Source: Streptomyces sp. DT2A-34 (GTDB lineage Bacteria > Actinomycetota > Actinomycetes > Streptomycetales > Streptomycetaceae). Taken from it: a stretch of 64,000 nt of DNA. Where the stretch lies: contig NZ_JASTWJ010000001.1 in the NCBI RefSeq assembly GCF_030499515.1, positions 10,107,055 to 10,171,054 of the forward strand, written 5' to 3'. Shown piece after piece: positions 19,601 to 27,585 of the stretch (position 1 is the stretch's first letter; every line of letters starts with the position of its first letter). The translations under genes and the position numbers were made by a program. The notes under the pieces were generated by a model. That model worked only from the letters and a program-made list of their open reading frames with translations. It ran no database searches and was not told the DNA's origin.

Positions 19601-22600
19601 CGGCAGCGACTACCTGTCCGGCACCCGGCTCGACCAACTGGACGGCTACGTCGGCACGGGCTCCGCGCTCAGCGTCGCCTCGGGCCGGCTCGCGTACACG
19701 CTCGGGCTGAACGGCCCCGCGCTGACGGTGGACACCGCCTGCTCGTCGTCGCTGGTGGCCGTGCATCTGGCGGCGCAGGCGCTGCGCGCGGGCGAGTGTG
19801 ATCTGGCGCTCGCCGGCGGCGTCACCCTGATGGTCACGCCGCAGACCTTCGTCGAGTTCAGCCGGCTGCGCGGCCTGTCCCCGACGGGCCGCTGCCGCTC
19901 CTTCTCCGACGCCGCCGACGGCGCGATCTGGGCCGAGGGCGCCGGCATGGTCGTACTGAAACGGCTGAGCGACGCCCGACGCGACGGCGACCGGGTCCTG
20001 GCCGTGCTGCGCGGCACCGCCGTCAACCAGGACGGCCGCAGCCAGGGCCTGTCCGCGCCGAACGGCCCCGCGCAGGAGCAGGTGATCCGCCGCGCGTTGG
20101 AGCAGTCCGGACTCCGGCCCGCCGACATCGACCACGTGGAGGCACACGGCACGGGCACGACCCTGGGCGACCCGATCGAGGCGAACGCCCTCGCGGAGGT
20201 CTTCGGCGCCTCCCGACCCGAAGGCCGCCCGCTCCACCTGGGTTCGCTGAAGTCCAACATCGGGCACGCCCAGGCGGCTTCGGGCGTGGTCGGCCTGATC
20301 AAGGTCGTGCAGTCACTGCGCAACGAAATCCTCCCGCGCACCCTGCACGCCGACACGCCCAGCCGTCACGTCGACTGGGCGGACAGCGGGCTGCACGTAC
20401 TGAGGGAGTCGGTGCCCTGGCCCGCGTCTGCGCGGCGGGTGCGACGTGCGGGTGTGAGCGCCTTCGGGATCAGCGGAACGAACGCGCACGTGATCGTCGA
20501 GGAGGCCCTGGAGCCGGAGTCCGAGCCCCGGTCGCCGGAACCCGAACTCCCGGCGGGCAAGCGCCTGTTCGTCCTCTCCGGCCGCAGCGAGGAGGGTCTG
20601 CGCGGACAGGCCGCGGCGCTGGCCCGCCACCTTTCCGAGAGCGGCAACGCTCAGGACGCCGATGCCGCGCTGCCCGACATCGCCCACACCCTGGCCCGCC
20701 ACCGCAGCCACTTCGAGCGGCGCGTGGCGGTGCTCGCCGAGGACAGCAAGGAACTGCGGGCCGTACTCGGTGAGTTGGCGGCCGGCCGGGTGCCGCTGCC
20801 ACCGCTGCGGGAGGAGCGGACGGGCAAGGTCGCCTTCGTCCACGCCGGACACGGGGGCCAGTGGCCCGGCATGGGCCTGGATCTGATGACCGAGTCGGAG
20901 GCGTTCCGCGAGGAGCTGACCCGGATCGACGACGCGGTGGAGCGGCACGTCGGCTGGTCGGTCCTCAACGCGCTGCGGGCACCGGAGGAGTTCTCTCCCC
21001 TGGAGCGGACCGAGTATCTGCAGCCGGCGCTGTTCGCGGTGAACGCCGCCCTGACCGCCGCCTGGCGCTCGCTCGGCATCACCCCGGACGCCGTGACCGG
21101 CCACAGCCTCGGCGAGATCGCCGCCGCCTACAGTGCGGGCGCCCTCACCCTGGACGACGCCGTCACCGTGGTGACCGGGCGCGCCCAGGCGGTCGTACCG
21201 GTCGCGGGCAAGGGCGGCATGCTGTCCCTGGACCTGCCGCGCCCGCGCGTCGAGGAACTGCTCGCGCCGTACGCGGGCCGGCTGTTCGTCGCCGCCGTCA
21301 ACAGCCCGCACTCCACGGCCGTCTCCGGTGACAGCGACACACTGGCCGACCTGCGCCGGAGCCTCGACGAGCAGGGGATCCGGGCCCGGTCGCTGTCGAC
21401 GCCGTTCGCCTCGCACACCCCTCTCATGGCGCCGCTCCGCGCGGAGCTGCTCGACCGCTTCTCCGGCATCCGGGGCACGCGGCCTGCGACTGCGCTGTAC
21501 TCGACGGTGCTGGCGGAGCCCGTGCCCGGAGACCGCCTGGACCCCGCGTACTGGTACGCCAACCTCAGCGAGCCCGTCCGCTTCGCGGAGACGATCCGGC
21601 GCATGCTGGACGACGGCTACCGCTACTTCGTCGAGCTGAGCCCGCACCCCTCGCTCGGTCCGTCCATCGAGGCGGTGGCGGCCGACGCCGGAATCGACGC
21701 GGTGAGCGTGGGCTCGCTGCGTCGGCAGCAGGGCGGACGGGACGTACTGCTGCGCGGGCTGGGGGAGTTGTACACGGCCGGTCACACGCCCGACTGGGCG
21801 ACGCTGTTCCCGGCGGGCCGCCGGGTCGACCTGCCGACCTACGCCTTCGCCCGCGAACGCCACTGGCTCGCGCCCGCACCGGCCACCGCGACCGGCGCCT
21901 CACCCCTCCTCGGCACACACGTCGAGGCCAGCGACGAGGCCGACCGGCACATCTTCCAGAGCGAGGTGGACCTGCGCGACAGCCGCTTCGCCTATCTGGC
22001 CGACCACCGGGTCACCGGCGAGGTGTGGCTGCCCGGCGCCGCCTTCCTCGACATGGCACTGGAGGCCGCCTCGGCGGTACAAGGCGGCGGCGAGGTACGG
22101 CTCGCCGACGTCAGGTTCGTCCAGCCGCTCCGCCTCGACGAGTCCCGGCCGGCCCGGCTGCAACTGGTCCTGCGCCCCGCCGCCGACGGATTCCGGGACT
22201 TCACCATCGCTTCGGCGCCCACCGGCGGCGGACAGCGCGCACGCTGGGAACACCACGTCGACGGACGCATCGCGGTCACCCCCGCCGCACCCACCACCGC
22301 CGAGCCGGGCGAGCCGCTCGCCATGCTGCGCGCACGGTGCACCGAACAGGTCGACCTCCCGTCCGTCTACGGCGCCCTCGCCGCCCTCGGCATCGACTAC
22401 GGCCCCGCCTTCCGGGGCCTGGAGTCGGGCCACCGCACCCGCTCCACCGCCCTCGCCCGACTGGCCGACCGGCCCGCCGCCGGTCATCTCCTGCACCCGG
22501 CCGTCCTCGACGCCGCCTTCCACACGGCCGCACTGCCCGGCAACGCGCCCCAGGGACGGGCGTTCGTCCCCGCCGGGGTCGGACGGCTCCGCCACACCGG

Positions 22601-25600
22601 CCTGCGCACCAGCCCCGCGTGGGTCACATGCGAGCTGCGATCCGTGTCCGGCGACACCGCGACACTGGACCTTCGGCTGTACGACGAGAAGGACCAACTG
22701 CTCCTGGCAGTCGAGGAGTTCGAACTCGCCGCGCTCTCACCCCTCGACGGAGCACTGTTCGAGACCCGCTGGCGGCACCGCCCGATCGCCAACGAGCCGC
22801 CCGCACGGGGGAGTTGGCTGATCCTGGCCGACGATTCGGGTGTGGCCGCTGAACTAGTCGAGCGGCTGGGCACCTCGGTGCCGTATGTGATCGCCCGCAG
22901 GGGTGAGGAGTTCGCCGCCGAGGGCCCCGGCCGCTACGTCCTCGACCCGGCCGACCCGCAGCACCTGGCCCGCCTCCTCGACCAGGCCTTCGCCACCGAA
23001 CCGCCCGAGCGTGTAGTGCAGTTGTCCGCACTCGACGCGCCCGCGATCGAGGACGCGCAAACGGCCGAGGAGGCGGCGCGGCTGTGCTGCCTGAGCACCC
23101 TCCACCTGGTGCGCACGCTCGCCGACCGGACGCCGGCTCCGGCGCCCCGCCTCTTCGTCGTCGCGCGGGGCAGCCAGGCAGCCGCTGCCACCGCTACCAC
23201 AGGTGACAGCGGTGTCACTGGCGACACCGGGGACAGCACGCAGGTGACGAACCCTCAGCAAGCGCTCGCCTGGGGCTTCGGCCTCGCGGTGGCGCAGGAG
23301 CACCCGGAACTGAGGACCACCCTCGTCGACCTCCCGCCCACGGGAGGCACCGGCGCCCTGTGGACCCAGCTGCGGCACGCCGACGACGAACGGCTCGTCG
23401 CGCTGCGCGGCGCCGGACGGCTCGTGCCCCGTCTGACCCGCACCCGCCCGGACGACGGCGGTCACGGCGCCATCGTCCCGGACGGCGTGTACCTGATCAC
23501 CGGTGGCCTGGGCGGCCTCGGACGTGTCGTCGCCGAGCGGCTGGTCCGGCGCGGCGCCCGTCGACTGGCCCTGATGAGCCGCAGCGGGCCCGCCGCGGAC
23601 GCCTCGGGCTGGATCCGGGATCTCCAAGAGCGCGGCGTGACCGTGCACTCGGCGCGCGCGGACGTCGCCGACCGCGACGGCCTCACCGCCGCCCTGGACG
23701 CCGTACGGCACGAACTCGGCCCGATCACCGGCGTCGTCCACGCGGCCGGTGTCCTCGACGACGCCACGATCGCCAACCTGACCGACGAGCGCGTCCTGCG
23801 TGTCCTCGCCCCCAAGGTCCTCGGCACCACCCTGCTCACCGAACTGACCCCGGACGCAAAGGACTTCGTCCTGTTCGCTTCGGCGGCCGGCCTGCTCGGC
23901 TCGGCCGGTCAGAGCCCGTACTCGGCGGCGAACGCCTTCCTCGACGCCTGGGCCCACCACCTCTCCCGCACGGACCGCCGGGCGCTGAGCCTGGACTGGG
24001 GCGCCTGGTCGGGCGTGGGCATGGTGTCGGAGTCCGGCGTCCGCGAGGCCCGGACGGCCCGCTCGGGCCTGGTCGCCTTCTCCGCACAGGACGGCGGCGA
24101 ACTCTTCGACCGCGTCCTGACCACGGCCCGCCGCCAGCTCGCCCCCCTTGCCCTGGACGGGGAGATGCTGGCCCTCGACCCCGACGCGGCCCGTACCCGC
24201 CCGATCCTGGCCGACCTGATCACCGCCCCCACGGGCACGCCCGGCACGGACGACCTCGTCAAGAAGGTGTTCGCGGCGACGACCGACACCGAGCGGGCCG
24301 TACGCCTGGAGGCCTACGTACGCGCCCGGGCCGGTGAGGTGTCCGGCGGCGCGGTCCAGGTCTCCGCCACCACGGCCCTGAAGGAACTCGGCCTCGACTC
24401 CCTCATGCTCGTACGGTTGCGGAACGCCTTCGCCCGCGAACTCGGCGTCGAACTCCCCACCGCCACCGTCTTCTCGGCCGCCGACATCCGCGGCCTCGCC
24501 CAAACCCTGGGAACGGCGCTTCCCGAACGGTCGACAGCAACCCAGGAGGAGCCGGAGCGCGCGCCCGAGGCCCCGGAGACCGCACTGCGCCCAGCGACCC
24601 GCGACGTCGTCCGACTCCTGCGCAGCGCCCAGCCCGACATGCCGGACGCGGCCCACGCCGTCGGCCTCGCCGTACGCCTCACCACGCCGACCACCCGCGA
24701 GACCCTCACCGGCATCCTCACCCGCCTCACCGCCCGGCACGCGGCCCTGCGCACCGCCATCGTCACCGCCGACGCAGGCGGACGGCAGCTGAGGGTGGAC
24801 CGCGAACTGCCGGAACCGCTGCTGCGATGGACGGTCGTCCCGGCGGACACCGCCCCTGAAGCCGCCGACCGGCTGCGCGAGCTGCTGGAGCCGCCGTTCG
24901 ACCTGACTGTCGCGCCCCTGTGGCGCTTCGAGCTGCTGGACGGCGGCGAGCGCGGCCAGATCCTGGTATACGGCGCCCACCACGCCGTCAGTGATCTGCA
25001 GTCGCTGCTGCTGGTCGCGGGCGAGATCGACGCCGAACTGTCCGGCGACACCCTCGGTGACACCGTCACCAACCGGGACATCGACCTTCTGATCGAGGCG
25101 CAGCGGACCGACGAGCAGGGCACCGGGCAAGCCGATGGGCGGTCCACCGAGCAGGCCAACAGGCGCACCGACGCGGGCGATTGGCGCGAGGCGTTCCAGG
25201 GCAGCGCCCGTCTCGACCTGACCCTGAGCCGACCCCGCCCGCAGACCCGCTCGTACCGCGCCGGCAGCGTCACCGTGCCGATCCCCGACGGCCTCATGGA
25301 CCGGATCTCGGCCACCGCGAGCCGCCTGGCCGTGACCCCGGCCGCGTTCTGCCTGGGCACCCTGACCGTCCTGCTGGCCAGGAAGCGCGAGCGCGAACGC
25401 TTCGTCCTCGCCGTGCCCGTGGACACCCGCATCCACGCCGACGCCTACGACGCGGTGGGCTTCTTCGGTGTGCCGGTGCCGTTCCCCGCCGAGGCCCGCG
25501 CGGGGGAGCGGATCGCGGAGGTGCTGCGCCGCACCGACGGGCGGCTGGAGACGGTGCTCGCCAAGGGCGCGATGTTCTCCGACGTGCTGCCGGTGCTGGC

Positions 25601-27500
25601 CCGACAAGGCCTGTACCGGGCCAACGCGCCGCTGGTGGAGGTGTACTTCAACTACGTCCGCGCCGCACGCGGGCTGACCGGTCTGGAGGTGCTGCCGGCC
25701 GGGACGGGCTACTCCGACCTCGACTTGATGATCACCGTGACGCCGGACGCCGGCCGGATCCGTCTCGACCACAACCTCGACATCCTGGACGCGGCGACGG
25801 TCACCGAGCTCGGTGAGGAACTGCTGCGTCTGCTCGCGGAGGCGGCCGAGGACCCGTCGGGGCCGGCGCGTGCGGCGAGGGCGACCGACGCAGCGGCCTT
25901 GACCGAGCCGGGCCACACGCTCGCACTCGCCGCCACCTTCGCCCTCGGCAACCTGCCCCTGATGTGCGAGACGGCGATCGACGAGTCCGTACGGGACGGC
26001 AGCGTGACGACCGTCGCGGAGGCCCCGTACCACCACGTACTGGCGAGCCTGCGCGACCCGTCCGGCGTGTTCGCCGACCCGGCCACGACAGCGGGCGTCG
26101 TGCTGCTGCGGGCGACGGACCTGCAACGCTTCGGCCCGGTCGACGACGCGCTGCTCGCCGAACTGCGCACCGCCTACCCGGCCGCGCTGCGCGCGGTCGC
26201 CGAGCGCACCCGCAAGCCGCTGATCGTCGGCTTCCTGCCCGCCGCACAGGACGAGGACCGCCTCAGCCGGTGGGGACAGGAGATCGCCGCCGAGCTGGCC
26301 GACGTGCCCGGTATCGCCGTCCTCGGCCACGACGACTGGACCCGCCACCACCCCGTCGAGGAACGCTTCGACGAGCGGACCGAACGCCTGGCCCACCTCC
26401 CGTTCACCCCGCACTTCCAGGCGGCCGTGGCCCTCCGCCTCGCCGAGGTCGTCCGAGCGGTACGGCGCCCGGCGCCGAAGGTGATCGCGGTCGACGGCGA
26501 CGAGACCCTGTGGGGCGGCGTGGCCGGGGAGATCGGCCCCGAGGCCGTGGACCTGACCGGCCCGCGCGCCCTCCTCGCCCACAGGCTCCTGCGGTGGCGG
26601 GCGGCGGGCGCGCTGCTCGTGCTGGTCAGCAACAACGACGAGGACACCGTCCGCGCCGTACTGGACCGCCCGGAAAGCCCCCTGCGGGCCGAGCACTTCA
26701 GCGTGCTCTCCGCCGCCTGGGGCCCGAAACCGGCTCGCCTCGCCGAGGCGGCCCGCACGCTCGACCTCGGACTGGACAGCTTCCTGTTCCTCGACGACAA
26801 CCCCGCCGAGATCGCCAGGATGCGCGCCGCACTGCCGCAGGTGCTGTCGGTGACCTGCCCGTCGGCGGCCGAACTCCCCGATTTCCTGGGCAGGTTGTGG
26901 CCGCTGGTCCCTGCGGCGGCGACGGCCGAGGACGCGCTGCGAGCGCGGTTCTACGAGGAGGAGCGGGAGCGGGACGCCGTACGCGAACAGGCCGGCTTCG
27001 AGGAGTTCCTGGACCGGCTGGAACTGGAGGTCGACATCCGGGCCCTGGCCGACGCCGATGTACAGCGGGCCGAGCAACTCGTCCGCCGCACCAACCAGTT
27101 CACCCTGCGTGCCCGCTCCACCGACGGCGGCGACGTCGCCCGGTGGCGCGCACACGGCGAGGTCTGGACGGCCGCGGCCCGGGACCGCTTCGGCGACTAC
27201 GGCCAGATCGGCCTGCTCGCCCTGCGCCACGAGGGCGGCCAACTCGACGTCCTGGCCTGGCTGATGAGCTGCCGGGCACTCGGCCGAGGCGTCGAGGAAC
27301 GCCTCCTGCAATGGCTGGCCGACCGCGCCGAGGCACTGGACTGCGCCAAGATCCGCCTGACAGCACAACGCACGCCGCGCAACGCCCCCGCCCGCCGCCT
27401 GCTGTCCGCACTGGGCGGCGGCGATCAGGACGACGAACGGCTGGAGACCGTGGTCACCCCGGAACAACTGCGGACGTTCCGCTCCTGGCGGCGGCCATGA
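13632..27500 (+). CDS. Bimodular type I PKS with terminal condensation and FkbH-like domains
   Basis: A 4622-residue megasynthase. Domains by approximate residue: ACP1 15-87 (Ser in ALGSRQL); KS1 124-547 (Cys292, HGTGT, NLGHT); AT1 654-998 (GHSQGE and YASH, methylmalonyl-type); DH1 1010-1292 (HxxxGxxxxS, Pro replaced by Ser); KR1 1499-1687 (GGLGAVG, Ser/Tyr/Asn present); ACP2 1757-1842 (GMDSVT); KS2 1867-2290 (ACSSS, HGTGT, NIGHA); AT2 2397-2747 (GHSLGE with FASH); DH2 2757-3037 (HxxxGxxxLP, intact); KR2 3277-3470 (LDD loop, B-type); ACP3 3553-3627 (LGLDSL); condensation domain 3655-4077 (HHAVSD); FkbH-like HAD domain 4097-4620 (DGDETLWGG, SNND, LDDNP, MSCRALGRGVE). There is no ER and no thioesterase. 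ACP1 would accept the FAAL product. The FkbH domain normally takes glyceryl from 1,3-bisphosphoglycerate to a carrier protein; the nearest free carrier is in the next gene. I chose the ATG at 13632 (GAGG 12 bp upstream) over the TTG at 13602. Confidence 0.93.
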   Translation: MPAHESPKQSAEPSLTTPRDVRAWLESAVAEAAGLDPTAVDPHRPIAELALGSRQLVTLAAELSALTGRALDPSLVFNHPTVAALAEAVFDEGVFGEAVLGEAPARTPAAVPAPHGTPTRADDDIAIISMACRFPGGADDPEALWRLLAAGEDVITEVPAGRWDTQGLHDPDPEATGKAYSLRGGYLSGIDRFDASFFGISPREAAAMDPQQRLLLQTAWETTERAGIVPDTLNGSSTGVYVGLYDSGYLASAALDQLDGHVGTGSASSVASGRIAYTLGLQGPAVTVDTACSSSLVALHLAARALAGGECDLALAGGATLLVTPRGHVEFSRLRGLSPSGRCSPFSADADGVVWAEGCGMVLLKRLADARRDGDRILAVVKGSAINQDGRSQGLSAPNGPAQEWALRAALAAAGLRPHDLDHIEAHGTGTRLGDPIEGRALAAVFGPDRPADRPLGVGSLKSNLGHTQAAAGIAGVIKTVLALCHERIPASLHADTPTEHIDWAHSGLRVLAEAQAWPRDPERVRRAGVSAFGISGTNAHVVLEEAPEEQTQSPGDLPGVTLFPLSARTLPALRAQAGRLLETLERQPELPLTAVAATLVHHRTHFEHRAVVRASDRAQLLTALRALTETRPDADAVTDLIASPQQAVATGKLAFVFPGQGAQWAGMARDLLDRDPVFADELDRCDAALRPFTDWSVTSVLRGDPGAPALDRVDVVQPVLFAVMVSLAAVWRARGIRPDAVVGHSQGEVAAACVAGALSLNDAAAVVALRSQALTALSGTGTMAVVALPHTEVEARLADHGGRIGVAAVNSGRSTVIAGDVEAVEVLLAELDRQQVFARRLDVDYASHSARVEPVRATILDELDGVTTHPTSVAWYSTVTAEPVTEELEADYWYTNLREPVRFAPTVERMTADGYRYFVELGPHPSLLTALHTIDEDLVAIGSLRRDEDGPACLDRAAAELHVHGRKIDWHRLVPRTTPADLPTYAWDAQRHWIEPAASATAPGFFDHAAHPLLGIQLQSADETRWTFRNEWSPATADWLPDHTVFGRTVVSGTTLMELCRAALAVARPDTPADVTDLLLLAPLTLPGTGTVEVSVEVVTAGTVAEITVHSRPRGQEPADWTLHATASAAESSTLPADRPPMWPEPAEPAWDEGTYDRLTGLGLGYGPAFQGVRQAAATGDATVLARLSLPPMARDTADPYPVHPALLDAALHVAAALDSGDRRVLLPVAVARCVLPPGGATDLTACVRRTGGSGMDLTLDVSLWDTDGFPAGRLEGVRLRAANPADLSSGSRNGRHLYEMAWTAVPEEPAGTPGSVWAVYGDPSDPAVAAAQRDLRAAGVQVADEGADIVVRFWPMTATDAEPAATAHELATTALAELRALISLPPDKAPTRTIWVTRGAIAAAEGDAVAGLAQSVLWGLVRSARTEHPDLGLTLLDLDLELGLGLDGGGDEPPLLSALTHADEPELALRGGELLAPRLIRARPAPPDRPAPIPTDGTVLITGGLGAVGRNIARLLAENGVPRLLLTSRQGAEDPRASEVTGELTALGAEVEVAACDVADAAAVADVLARIGDDSPLRGVVHCAGVLADGVVAELTPERLAQVLRPKVDGAVHLHRLTADRPLDLFLLVSSAAGVVGNAGQANYAAANVFLDQLAHHRRALGLQGLSVSFGAWAGEGLAADHADLERMARLGHRALTPDQGRELTELSLRRDTAHLVAWPLDLPRLRAAAPAGALWRSLLPAPRPDRAGSHTLADRLSRLPEPERAARVLALVREEAAHALGLRSTESVRPDQPLRDLGMDSVTAVDLRNRISTRIGAKLPATLLFDHPTPTRLAEYLLAGALAATGRTSHQASPTPTPARQSDEAVALVAMACRLPGGVRDPEGLWRLVEEGRDAVGPFPARRWDVESLYDPDPDAVGKSYAREGGFLDDIESFDAGFFGITPKEAAAMDPQQRLLLETAWESLERAGIVPGDLTGSTTGGVYVGMFGSDYLSGTRLDQLDGYVGTGSALSVASGRLAYTLGLNGPALTVDTACSSSLVAVHLAAQALRAGECDLALAGGVTLMVTPQTFVEFSRLRGLSPTGRCRSFSDAADGAIWAEGAGMVVLKRLSDARRDGDRVLAVLRGTAVNQDGRSQGLSAPNGPAQEQVIRRALEQSGLRPADIDHVEAHGTGTTLGDPIEANALAEVFGASRPEGRPLHLGSLKSNIGHAQAASGVVGLIKVVQSLRNEILPRTLHADTPSRHVDWADSGLHVLRESVPWPASARRVRRAGVSAFGISGTNAHVIVEEALEPESEPRSPEPELPAGKRLFVLSGRSEEGLRGQAAALARHLSESGNAQDADAALPDIAHTLARHRSHFERRVAVLAEDSKELRAVLGELAAGRVPLPPLREERTGKVAFVHAGHGGQWPGMGLDLMTESEAFREELTRIDDAVERHVGWSVLNALRAPEEFSPLERTEYLQPALFAVNAALTAAWRSLGITPDAVTGHSLGEIAAAYSAGALTLDDAVTVVTGRAQAVVPVAGKGGMLSLDLPRPRVEELLAPYAGRLFVAAVNSPHSTAVSGDSDTLADLRRSLDEQGIRARSLSTPFASHTPLMAPLRAELLDRFSGIRGTRPATALYSTVLAEPVPGDRLDPAYWYANLSEPVRFAETIRRMLDDGYRYFVELSPHPSLGPSIEAVAADAGIDAVSVGSLRRQQGGRDVLLRGLGELYTAGHTPDWATLFPAGRRVDLPTYAFARERHWLAPAPATATGASPLLGTHVEASDEADRHIFQSEVDLRDSRFAYLADHRVTGEVWLPGAAFLDMALEAASAVQGGGEVRLADVRFVQPLRLDESRPARLQLVLRPAADGFRDFTIASAPTGGGQRARWEHHVDGRIAVTPAAPTTAEPGEPLAMLRARCTEQVDLPSVYGALAALGIDYGPAFRGLESGHRTRSTALARLADRPAAGHLLHPAVLDAAFHTAALPGNAPQGRAFVPAGVGRLRHTGLRTSPAWVTCELRSVSGDTATLDLRLYDEKDQLLLAVEEFELAALSPLDGALFETRWRHRPIANEPPARGSWLILADDSGVAAELVERLGTSVPYVIARRGEEFAAEGPGRYVLDPADPQHLARLLDQAFATEPPERVVQLSALDAPAIEDAQTAEEAARLCCLSTLHLVRTLADRTPAPAPRLFVVARGSQAAAATATTGDSGVTGDTGDSTQVTNPQQALAWGFGLAVAQEHPELRTTLVDLPPTGGTGALWTQLRHADDERLVALRGAGRLVPRLTRTRPDDGGHGAIVPDGVYLITGGLGGLGRVVAERLVRRGARRLALMSRSGPAADASGWIRDLQERGVTVHSARADVADRDGLTAALDAVRHELGPITGVVHAAGVLDDATIANLTDERVLRVLAPKVLGTTLLTELTPDAKDFVLFASAAGLLGSAGQSPYSAANAFLDAWAHHLSRTDRRALSLDWGAWSGVGMVSESGVREARTARSGLVAFSAQDGGELFDRVLTTARRQLAPLALDGEMLALDPDAARTRPILADLITAPTGTPGTDDLVKKVFAATTDTERAVRLEAYVRARAGEVSGGAVQVSATTALKELGLDSLMLVRLRNAFARELGVELPTATVFSAADIRGLAQTLGTALPERSTATQEEPERAPEAPETALRPATRDVVRLLRSAQPDMPDAAHAVGLAVRLTTPTTRETLTGILTRLTARHAALRTAIVTADAGGRQLRVDRELPEPLLRWTVVPADTAPEAADRLRELLEPPFDLTVAPLWRFELLDGGERGQILVYGAHHAVSDLQSLLLVAGEIDAELSGDTLGDTVTNRDIDLLIEAQRTDEQGTGQADGRSTEQANRRTDAGDWREAFQGSARLDLTLSRPRPQTRSYRAGSVTVPIPDGLMDRISATASRLAVTPAAFCLGTLTVLLARKRERERFVLAVPVDTRIHADAYDAVGFFGVPVPFPAEARAGERIAEVLRRTDGRLETVLAKGAMFSDVLPVLARQGLYRANAPLVEVYFNYVRAARGLTGLEVLPAGTGYSDLDLMITVTPDAGRIRLDHNLDILDAATVTELGEELLRLLAEAAEDPSGPARAARATDAAALTEPGHTLALAATFALGNLPLMCETAIDESVRDGSVTTVAEAPYHHVLASLRDPSGVFADPATTAGVVLLRATDLQRFGPVDDALLAELRTAYPAALRAVAERTRKPLIVGFLPAAQDEDRLSRWGQEIAAELADVPGIAVLGHDDWTRHHPVEERFDERTERLAHLPFTPHFQAAVALRLAEVVRAVRRPAPKVIAVDGDETLWGGVAGEIGPEAVDLTGPRALLAHRLLRWRAAGALLVLVSNNDEDTVRAVLDRPESPLRAEHFSVLSAAWGPKPARLAEAARTLDLGLDSFLFLDDNPAEIARMRAALPQVLSVTCPSAAELPDFLGRLWPLVPAAATAEDALRARFYEEERERDAVREQAGFEEFLDRLELEVDIRALADADVQRAEQLVRRTNQFTLRARSTDGGDVARWRAHGEVWTAAARDRFGDYGQIGLLALRHEGGQLDVLAWLMSCRALGRGVEERLLQWLADRAEALDCAKIRLTAQRTPRNAPARRLLSALGGGDQDDERLETVVTPEQLRTFRSWRRP

Positions 27501-27585
27501 CGATGCGGACCAGTGTGCGGCCGAGGGCCGCCCGCCGCCCAGACAGCACCGATGAAGGGGCAGGGCAACACCGTGAAGGGCTCTC

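Noticed and set aside
13632..27500. Long direct repeats between the two PKS modules
   Set aside because: KS, AT, DH, KR and ACP similarity is ordinary paralogy of modules; no near-identical DNA tract indicating recent duplication was seen.
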